This document shows, piece by piece, positions 1-5,549 of a stretch of DNA of 5,549 nucleotides; position 1 is the first letter of the stretch, and the number at the start of each line of letters is the position of its first letter. The stretch spans positions 1 to 5,549 of the forward strand of contig CAMPBJ010000070.1 of NCBI GenBank assembly GCA_946637575.1. The letters are read 5' to 3'. Source of the DNA: an uncultured Clostridia bacterium. GTDB taxonomy: Bacteria > Bacillota > Clostridia > Christensenellales > Borkfalkiaceae. A model generated the notes under the pieces. The model did not search any database. It saw only the letters and a list, made by a program, of their open reading frames with translations, and was not told the origin of the DNA. A program made the position numbers and the translations under genes.

Positions 1-1481
<1,481 letters not shown>

Positions 1482-1502
1482 TTTTATTTCTGCCTCCTAT
1501 AA

Positions 1503-1529
1503 TTAGCACTCTTTTTATCCAAGTGCTAA
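1503..1529 (-). promoter_or_regulatory. CIRCE operator (HrcA binding site) of groESL
   Basis: TTAGCACTC (1503-1511), a 9-nt spacer (1512-1520) and AAGTGCTAA (1521-1529). The consensus is TTAGCACTC-N9-GAGTGCTAA, so this copy has one mismatch, at 1521. It lies just downstream of the -10 box and covers the predicted transcription start (about 1527), so bound HrcA would block initiation. HrcA control is established for CIRCE elements in general; the hrcA gene is not in this window. Confidence 0.95.
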
Positions 1530-1533
1530 CTCC

Positions 1534-1561
1534 ATTATACACCGCAGGTTTTATTTGTCAA
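1534..1561 (-). promoter_or_regulatory. Sigma-A promoter of the groS-groL operon
   Basis: Read on the minus strand, the -35 box is TTGACA (1561-1556), the spacer is 16 nt, and the -10 box is TATAAT (1539-1534). Both hexamers match the consensus perfectly. Such a strong vegetative promoter under a repressor operator is the usual design of CIRCE-controlled chaperone genes. Confidence 0.92.
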
Positions 1562-1568
1562 ACGTTTG
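1559..1568. repeat. 10-bp perfect palindrome over the groES -35 box
   Basis: CAAACGTTTG is its own reverse complement and overlaps three bases of the -35 hexamer. It could be an operator half or a chance palindrome. No protein is known to me for this exact sequence in this setting, so it is reported as structure only. Confidence 0.4.
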
Positions 1569-1580
1569 TGACGGTTTTTA

Positions 1581-1614
1581 TAAAAAAATTCCGCTTATTT
1601 TGTAAAGCGGAATT
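1581..1614 (-). terminator. Intrinsic terminator of the kinase/PqqD-like/DUF1846 operon
   Basis: A perfect 10-bp stem: AATTCCGCTT (1587-1596) pairs with AAGCGGAATT (1605-1614), with an 8-nt loop. On the minus strand the stem runs into a seven-T tract (1588-1582) that begins within its last two pairs. It lies 27 nt past the DUF1846 stop codon and just before the groES promoter, so it insulates the chaperonin operon. On the plus strand no T-tract follows the stem, so it acts in one direction. Confidence 0.92.
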
Positions 1615-1641
1615 CTTTAGAGTATTATTTTCGGTGAGTTT

Positions 1642-3123
1642 TCACACCGTGAAAACGTTATCGGAGTTTTTCTTCGGTTCGCTCGTAACGTTCACGCCCA
1701 AAGCCTTAAACGTCTTTCTGTCTACGTGGGATAAAATAACGGACGAGTGAAGTTCGGAATCTTTAAGGAGCGGAAGTTTGTCCACCGCAAGTTTCGCTAT
1801 GGGGTTGGTTACCGCGCAGACCGCAAGGCACAAAAGCACTTCGTCGGTATGCAGTCTCGGGTTTACGCTACCCATATTGTTTACTTTAAGTTTCTGTATC
1901 GGCTCTATTACCGCGGAAGATATTAAATCGATCGAATCGTCGATGTCCGCTAAAACTTTAAGCGCGTTTATTAAGGTGGACGCCGCAGCCCCGAAGAGCG
2001 CACCCGTCTTTCCGGTAACTATCTTGCCGTTGGGAAGTTCTATCGCGCAGCACGGAACTCCGGTTACGAGTTCTTTTTCCAACGCTTTGCTGACGACCTT
2101 TCTGTCGTTGATCGTGATATTGAGCTTCTGCATGAGTATCTCGATCTTAGAGAGTATGTCTTTGCCGAAAAGTCCTTTTCTCACGTCGAGTTCGGCGTTG
2201 TAGTAACGGCGGATTATTTCCTGTTTGCTCGCGTATCTACAAACCTCGTCGTCCACTATCGCGTAGCCTGCCATATTCACGCCCATATCCGTCGGGGATT
2301 TATACGGGCATTCACCCATAACCCGAGTAAGCGTTGCCGAAAGCACGGGGAAAATATCCACGTCTCTGTTGTAGTTTACCGCCATTTCTCCGTACGCTTC
2401 CAAATGGAAGGGGTCTATCATATTCACGTCGTTTAGGTCAGCGGTCGCCGCCTCGTACGCCACGTTTACGGGGTGATTTAAGGGAAGGTTCCAGACGGGG
2501 AAGGTCTCGTACTTTGCGTATCCCGCCCTTACTCCGCGTTTATACTCGTGGTAAAGTTGCGAAAGGCAGGTCGCCATCTTCCCGCTTCCGGGACCGGGCG
2601 CGGTAACGACGACCAAAGGACGAGTCGTAACGACGTACTCGTTCTTGCCGAACCCTTCGTCCGAAACTATTTTCTCTACGTCCGAAGGATAACCTTCTAT
2701 CGTATAGTGACGGTAGACCTTTATGCCGAGCATTTCAAGGCGTTTTTGGAAAGCGACGACGGGCGGTTGCTCGTTAAAGCGCGTTATAACGACGCTTCCG
2801 ACGAAAAACCCTTTGCTCTTAAACACGTCGATAAGCCTTAAAACTTCCGCGTCGTAGGTTATGCCCAAATCGTTTCTGTACTTATTCTTTTCGATGTCGT
2901 TCGCGCTTATCGCGACTAATATTTCAGCCTTGTCTTTAAGTTGCGAAAGCATCTTTATCTTACTGTCGGGTAAAAATCCGGGCAGAACTCTGGACGCGTG
3001 AAAGTCGTCGAACAGTTTTCCGCCGAACTCCAAGTAAAGTTTGTTGTCGAATCTCGACACGCGCTCTAATATCTTTGCCGACTGTAACTCTAAGTATTTT
3101 TCGTTGTCAAATCCCGCCTTCAT
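1642..3123 (-). CDS. DUF1846 family protein, function unknown
   Basis: A 493-residue protein matching the DUF1846 family from end to end, at its usual length. Conserved stretches I recognise are the N-terminal LYLEFGGKL (29-37) and HASRVLPGF (42-50), DLGITYDAEVLRLID (85-99), and VVVTAPGPGSGKMATCLSQ (171-189). These are followed by FPVWNLPLNHPVNVAYEAA (208-226), DVNMIDPFHLEAYG (232-245), YNRDVD (251-256), RLHTDEVLLCLA (423-434) and LHSSVILSHVD (458-468). APGPGSGK (175-182) resembles a nucleotide-binding P-loop. The biochemical role of the family is not established to my knowledge, so nucleotide binding is inference. There is no signal peptide or clear membrane segment, so it is probably cytosolic. 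The ATG at 3123 has AAGGAG (3133-3138) at 9 nt spacing; this site lies inside the end of the upstream PqqD-like gene, 4 nt away. It is the last gene of the operon, before the terminator. A small perfect hairpin (1639-1655) spans the stop codon, with no T-tract. Confidence 0.95.
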   Translation of the reverse strand: MKAGFDNEKYLELQSAKILERVSRFDNKLYLEFGGKLFDDFHASRVLPGFLPDSKIKMLSQLKDKAEILVAISANDIEKNKYRNDLGITYDAEVLRLIDVFKSKGFFVGSVVITRFNEQPPVVAFQKRLEMLGIKVYRHYTIEGYPSDVEKIVSDEGFGKNEYVVTTRPLVVVTAPGPGSGKMATCLSQLYHEYKRGVRAGYAKYETFPVWNLPLNHPVNVAYEAATADLNDVNMIDPFHLEAYGEMAVNYNRDVDIFPVLSATLTRVMGECPYKSPTDMGVNMAGYAIVDDEVCRYASKQEIIRRYYNAELDVRKGLFGKDILSKIEILMQKLNITINDRKVVSKALEKELVTGVPCCAIELPNGKIVTGKTGALFGAAASTLINALKVLADIDDSIDLISSAVIEPIQKLKVNNMGSVNPRLHTDEVLLCLAVCAVTNPIAKLAVDKLPLLKDSELHSSVILSHVDRKTFKALGVNVTSEPKKNSDNVFTV

Positions 3124-3127
3124 TTGT

Positions 3128-3397
3128 TTATTCTCCTTCGATCACACCCGCAGTCTTTAATTTGTCTATAAAAGTTTTTACGTTTTCTCTCGCCTTTTCT
3201 TCGCCGACTTCGTAAGTATCGGTTAAAAAATTAACGAGTTCGTCTTCCGTCGCGCCCTTTTCGAGCCTTTCCCAAAGTTTTGCCGCCGTCTCGTTTAAGT
3301 TGATCATGCCGTTAAACTCGCTCGCGCGTTTTCCGACCGCTACGACGACGTAAGTTCCCGCAACTTCCTTTACTAAGTATCCGCTTTTTATTTTCAT
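3128..3397 (-). CDS. PqqD-family protein (RiPP recognition element, peptide chaperone)
   Basis: An 89-residue stand-alone PqqD-like protein. The family folds as a winged helix with an N-terminal beta sheet and binds leader peptides of ribosomally made peptides, delivering them to modifying enzymes. Seen here: an N-terminal beta-rich part (residues 3-33, including YLVKEVAGTYVVVAVG), the signature INLNETAAKLWERL (32-45), GATEDELVNFLTDTYEV (48-64), and a C-terminal helix ending LKTAGVIEG. The start ATG overlaps the stop of the upstream kinase-like gene in an ATGA quartet (3397-3394), which suggests translational coupling; a GGGGGA site lies 6 nt before it. It should not be named pqqD, because no PQQ pathway gene is present. 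No precursor peptide or radical SAM partner is visible, so the client peptide is unknown. Family membership is secure; the role is inferred. Confidence 0.9.
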   Translation of the reverse strand: MKIKSGYLVKEVAGTYVVVAVGKRASEFNGMINLNETAAKLWERLEKGATEDELVNFLTDTYEVGEEKARENVKTFIDKLKTAGVIEGE

Positions 3398-4116
3398 ATT
3401 TTATCCCCCGTCATCGTGTTAAACGAAAGTTTTGCCGCGTCCTCTGATATATTGCATTTTAGTTCGTAGAGTTTCACGGATTTAAGAAGTCCGTCTAAAA
3501 AAGAAAAAAACTTCTCGTTCCCATCTCTGTCTTCGGGACGGTAACACTGAATAAAGAAGGTCGGCAGAAACTCTTTTACCGAAACTTCCCTGATCTCGTT
3601 TTCCTTTGCCTGAACGATTTTACATACCGCTTTCAACGGCACGCCTTTTATCCCGCCGAGCCTGTGCTTTCCCTTCCACGGTGTTCCGTAGACTATCGGC
3701 ACGCCGTCCACTATTCTTACTATCGGCTTGTCGTCGTTTACCATTTTGACTCTGTCGCCCAAAAGTTCGCGCCAAAGTCTTGCGTGCGTGGACTTTCCCG
3801 TTCCGCTGCGGGCGGTAAAGGCGTACCCCTCGCCCTTGTACTCTATAACGCTTCCGTGAAAGAGTGTGCCGTTCTTTTTATCGAGGATATAACCGCACAC
3901 CGCTCTTTCGAAGAAAATATCTTCGACGTAAGGATCGGGGACTTTCTCGGAAAAACCGAAAAGTTCGCGCTCTTTTTTAAGCGCTTCCGCCGTGGATTCC
4001 ACGGTAAACTCCGCCGCCGCGTTATCGGCCGCAGAAAACTCCGCGTAGTTTTTCTTACAATAATCAAAAAGCGGTTTTAACTCGAAGGTCGTTCCCGCTA
4101 TCTCATACTTTCCCAT
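3394..4116 (-). CDS. HPr kinase-like P-loop protein (HprK-related, short form)
   Basis: A 240-residue protein resembling the catalytic half of HPr kinase/phosphorylase. Visible are FHGSVIEYKGEGYAF (87-100), equivalent to the HGV strand of HprK, and the Walker A loop ARSGTGKSTH (102-111). NDDK (127-130) sits where HprK has its catalytic Asp pair. GTPWKGKHRLGGIKGVPLKA (144-163) is typical of the HprK-like branch and replaces the HPr-binding loop of true HprK. The roughly 130-residue N-terminal domain of true HprK is missing, so HPr is unlikely to be the substrate. Relatives include ScmC of the SynChlorMet cassette and peptide kinases of some lasso peptide clusters, both found with PqqD-like partners. 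Phosphorylation of a peptide or small molecule is therefore plausible but unproven. It is the first gene of the operon. The start ATG at 4116 has only a weak GAGG ribosome site 4 nt away. The leader is about 24 nt. Confidence 0.87.
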   Translation of the reverse strand: MGKYEIAGTTFELKPLFDYCKKNYAEFSAADNAAAEFTVESTAEALKKERELFGFSEKVPDPYVEDIFFERAVCGYILDKKNGTLFHGSVIEYKGEGYAFTARSGTGKSTHARLWRELLGDRVKMVNDDKPIVRIVDGVPIVYGTPWKGKHRLGGIKGVPLKAVCKIVQAKENEIREVSVKEFLPTFFIQCYRPEDRDGNEKFFSFLDGLLKSVKLYELKCNISEDAAKLSFNTMTGDKI

Positions 4117-4146
4117 TTCGCCTCGCCGAACATTAAAAACATTTTT

Positions 4147-4175
4147 ATTTTAACAAACGCGCGAAAGTTTGTCAA
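4147..4175 (-). promoter_or_regulatory. Sigma-A promoter of the kinase/PqqD-like/DUF1846 operon
   Basis: On the minus strand: TTGACA (4175-4170), a 17-nt spacer, and TAAAAT (4152-4147). The -35 is perfect and the -10 has one mismatch, with ideal spacing. Initiation is expected near 4140. The spacer contains a 6-bp inverted repeat, ACAAAC (4153-4158) and GTTTGT (4167-4172), which could be an operator or chance. Confidence 0.85.
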
Positions 4176-4185
4176 TAAAAATTGA
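4172..4185. repeat. Inverted repeat between the divergent -35 boxes
   Basis: TCAAT (4172-4176), AAAA, ATTGA (4181-4185). It overlaps both the minus-strand TTGACA and the plus-strand TTGATT. Part of the symmetry follows simply from two similar -35 boxes facing away from each other, so it need not be a regulator site. Confidence 0.5.
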
Positions 4186-4211
4186 TTTTTACATCTATTT
4201 TATATTATAAT
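4182..4211 (+). promoter_or_regulatory. Probable sigma-A promoter of the apbE-family gene
   Basis: TTGATT (4182-4187), an 18-nt spacer and TATAAT (4206-4211). The -10 is perfect and the -35 matches 4 of 6. The start would fall near 4218, leaving a short leader of about 15 nt that still contains the AAGAGTG ribosome site (4221-4227). The region is very AT-rich, so the exact -10 is less certain than for the two minus-strand promoters. Confidence 0.7.
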
Positions 4212-4232
4212 ACCGAATATAAGAGTGATTTT

Positions 4233-5306
4233 ATGAAAAAGATAATGAGAAAAACTTTATCGTTTATTTTCGCGCTTTTGCTGGTTTTGTCGGGAACGTC
4301 GCTTTTTTCTTGCGAAAAATACTATTACGTTACCTTTAGCGCCGTACTTTTCGACGCGAACTTGTCCGTCGTAACAACCGATAGAAAGTTGGACGGCGAA
4401 GTTATAGATAAAATAGACGAGATCGTCTATTCGCTCTCCAAAGAGTTTTCGCTAAAAGGAAACGGCTTTTTATCCCGCTTTAACTCCGCCGAAGTCGGAG
4501 AAAGTATAGCCCTTCCGCCCATCGCGAAGGAACTTTTGGAACGAATCTTTTTTGCGGCGGACGTTTCGGATAAGTTTAACCCGACAGTTCTGCCGTTTCT
4601 AAAACTCTGGCACTTTACCGAGGACACAGCGGTTAAAAACGAGGACTTTATACCCCCGACGATAGAGGAGATAGACGGCGTTAAGTCAACTTATTCTTTT
4701 AACCCGTCCGCCGTCAAGATAAGCGAGGACGGGGCTTACGCCGTGAAAACCGAAAACGTAAACTTTGAAGTCGGCGCGATCGTGAAAGGCTTTGCCACAG
4801 ACCTTATCTACTCCGTCTTAAAAACCGCCGGAATAAATTCGGGGTACGTTAACTTCGGCGACAGCAGTATCGCGTTTTTAGACTCGCACACTATGTCGGT
4901 TACCCACCCCGAAAACACGAGGGAAAAAATCCTGAAAGTCGGTCTTTCAAAAAACGCTTTCGTTTCGACGAGCGGAACTTACCGTACGTACTATGAAAAA
5001 GACGGCGTGAAATACTCGCATATAATCGACGCGGAGACGGGCAGTCCAACGGAAAGCGGCGCACTCTCCGCCGTCGTTATCTCGGATAAAGGGTATTTTT
5101 CCGACGCGATGTCCACCGCGTTTATGCTTTTATCCGTTGACCAGGCGAAAACGCTTATAAAAAAGATGAGCGGCGACTCTTCTTTCGGCGACTTTGCCGT
5201 TTTCGTTATCTATAATAAGGACGGCGAAAAGATTATTTTAACAAACAAAAAGCAGGGTGATTTTACCCTGCTCGATAGTTCGTATACCGTAGTTAATCCG
5301 GATTAG
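4233..5306 (+). CDS. apbE: ApbE-family lipoprotein (FAD:protein FMN transferase)
   Basis: ApbE proteins attach FMN from FAD to Ser/Thr of extracytoplasmic electron-transfer proteins, using Mg2+. I start it at the ATG at 4233 (357 residues), not at an upstream in-frame TTG (4182), because the ATG has AAGAGTG 5 nt ahead, follows a promoter, and opens a proper lipoprotein signal: MKKIMRK, a hydrophobic stretch (9-23) and lipobox LFSC with Cys27. The mature protein would be anchored to the outer face of the membrane. Family motifs in order: FNPTVLPFLKLW (115-126), FEVGAIVKGFATD (178-190), YVNFGDSS (205-212), SGTYRTYY (247-254), SHIIDAETGSP (262-272) and SDAMSTAF (290-297). Two sites differ from the usual forms: EVGAIVKG replaces DLGGIAKG, and FGDS replaces the common LGGN. 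No flavin-acceptor protein or Rnf/Nqr genes are in the window. Its last codons overlap the convergent ABC ATPase gene by 14 bp. No terminator of its own is visible. Confidence 0.9.
   Translation: MKKIMRKTLSFIFALLLVLSGTSLFSCEKYYYVTFSAVLFDANLSVVTTDRKLDGEVIDKIDEIVYSLSKEFSLKGNGFLSRFNSAEVGESIALPPIAKELLERIFFAADVSDKFNPTVLPFLKLWHFTEDTAVKNEDFIPPTIEEIDGVKSTYSFNPSAVKISEDGAYAVKTENVNFEVGAIVKGFATDLIYSVLKTAGINSGYVNFGDSSIAFLDSHTMSVTHPENTREKILKVGLSKNAFVSTSGTYRTYYEKDGVKYSHIIDAETGSPTESGALSAVVISDKGYFSDAMSTAFMLLSVDQAKTLIKKMSGDSSFGDFAVFVIYNKDGEKIILTNKKQGDFTLLDSSYTVVNPD
5241..5272 (-). terminator. Intrinsic terminator of the ABC ATPase gene, inside apbE coding sequence
   Basis: A perfect 8-bp GC-rich stem: AGCAGGGT (5251-5258) pairs with ACCCTGCT (5265-5272), with a 6-nt loop. 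On the minus strand it is followed by TTTTGTTTGT (5250-5241). It begins 20 nt after the ABC ATPase stop codon. On the plus strand the same bases are apbE codons for about residues 340-347 (KQGDFTLL), and no T-tract follows there, so it should stop only the minus-strand transcript. Confidence 0.85.
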
Positions 5307-5549
5307 AAAGTAACCCGTATATCCTTTTCCCGACCGTTTCTCTGTCGAAATCCTTTTCGTCGAAGACCGCTTCGCCGTTTTTTATTACGATTATTCTGTC
5401 GGAAAAGTAAGTCGCTTCCAAAATATCGTGAGTTATAAATATCACGGTATTTTTTTTATTCTTATTCTCTTCCCTTATATACTCCATAAACTTGTTTTTA
5501 GACGCTATATCGACCGAAGAAAACGGCTCATCTAAAATAAGAAGAGGCG
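5293..5549 (-). CDS. ABC transporter ATP-binding protein, C-terminal fragment (5' end outside window)
   Basis: The last 84 residues of an ABC ATPase; the start, Walker A and signature (LSGGQ-type) motif lie beyond the right edge. The frame is open from the edge: PLLILDEPFSSVD contains Walker B (LLILDEP) and the D-loop (SSVD), and VIFITHDILEATYFSDRIIV contains the switch histidine of the H-loop (ITHD). It then ends with IKNGEAVFDEKDF and YGLLSNPD. The H-loop region and short C-terminus resemble the nitrate/sulfonate/taurine importer ATPases (SsuB/TauB type), and thiamine-precursor importers share this form, so the substrate cannot be decided from this fragment. The gene ends with TAA at 5293, inside the 3' end of the convergent apbE gene. 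An ATG at 5487 is internal, since the Walker B motif lies upstream of it in the same frame. Truncation is by the window edge, not mutation. Confidence 0.9.
   Translation of the reverse strand, partial: PLLILDEPFSSVDIASKNKFMEYIREENKNKKNTVIFITHDILEATYFSDRIIVIKNGEAVFDEKDFDRETVGKRIYGLLSNPD
5294..5305. repeat. 12-bp palindrome holding both convergent stop codons
   Basis: TAATCCGGATTA is a perfect palindrome centred on the overlap of apbE and the ABC ATPase gene. Because it reads the same on both strands and in matching frame, both proteins end in Asn-Pro-Asp, followed by TAG on the plus strand and TAA on the minus strand. Confidence 0.9.

Noticed and set aside
1639..1655. Perfect 7-bp hairpin over the DUF1846 stop codon as a second terminator
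   Set aside because: The stem is AT-rich with a 3-nt loop and no T-tract follows on the minus strand. The stronger terminator at 1581-1614 lies just downstream.
1523..1750. Plus-strand 75-codon frame across the groES promoter region
   Set aside because: It crosses the CIRCE element, the promoter, the terminator and the end of DUF1846, all better explained by those elements.
1778..2841. Three plus-strand open frames (1778-2203, 2334-2606, 2548-2841)
   Set aside because: All lie opposite the DUF1846 gene, whose whole length is conserved. None has a ribosome site or recognisable domain.
3128..3397. Calling this gene pqqD of PQQ biosynthesis
   Set aside because: No other PQQ pathway gene is present, and the family is widespread in RiPP and related contexts. 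Only the fold can be claimed.
3664..4080. Plus-strand 138-codon frame and a minus-strand 74-codon frame inside the kinase gene
   Set aside because: Both are shadows of the HprK-like gene in other frames, with biased Arg/Lys/Phe-rich composition and no start signals.
4182..4232. N-terminal extension of ApbE from an upstream TTG
   Set aside because: It would put 17 residues before the lipoprotein signal peptide and start inside the -35 box. The ATG at 4233 with its ribosome site is better.
4117..4232. Possible RiPP precursor gene between the kinase and apbE
   Set aside because: The 116-bp gap is taken up by two divergent promoters and short leaders; I saw no small ORF with a ribosome site.

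Overview
The window looks like chromosomal DNA from a low-to-moderate-GC anaerobic Firmicute, most likely an uncultured Clostridia-type bacterium. The evidence is a groESL operon under a CIRCE/HrcA operator, consensus sigma-A promoters, strong AGGAGG-type ribosome binding sites, a DUF1846 protein, and a PqqD-like/HPr-kinase-like gene pair. I cannot place it below class level, and nothing points to phage, plasmid, insertion sequence, CRISPR or RNA genes.

Layout. (1) 1-1561, minus strand: the groS-groL chaperonin operon, complete at its 5' end. It has a TTGACA-N16-TATAAT promoter, a near-perfect CIRCE operator over the transcription start, complete groS, and the first ~393 codons of groL, which runs off the left edge. 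(2) 1581-4175, minus strand: a compact three-gene operon bounded by its own consensus promoter (TTGACA-N17-TAAAAT) and its own intrinsic terminator. In transcription order it encodes a short HPr-kinase-like P-loop protein, a PqqD-family (RiPP recognition element) protein overlapping it by 4 bp, and a DUF1846 protein 4 bp further on. (3) 4182-5306, plus strand: a divergently transcribed lipoprotein of the ApbE (FAD:protein FMN transferase) family. (4) 5293-5549, minus strand: the C-terminal end of an ABC transporter ATPase, convergent with apbE and overlapping it by 14 bp. Its probable terminator lies inside the apbE coding sequence.

How the parts fit. The chaperonin operon is ordinary and heat-shock controlled. 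The most interesting unit is the kinase/RRE/DUF1846 operon. HprK-like kinases and PqqD-like proteins are paired in some peptide-modification clusters (certain lasso peptide clusters, the SynChlorMet cassette), but no precursor peptide, protease, cyclase, radical SAM enzyme or exporter is visible here. The pair is therefore an orphan, transcriptionally linked to a protein family of unknown function. ApbE and the ABC ATPase are neighbours by position only; the sequence does not show a functional link.

The longest gaps without genes are about 160 bases (1482-1641) and 116 bases (4117-4232). Both are filled with the promoters, operator and terminator described below.
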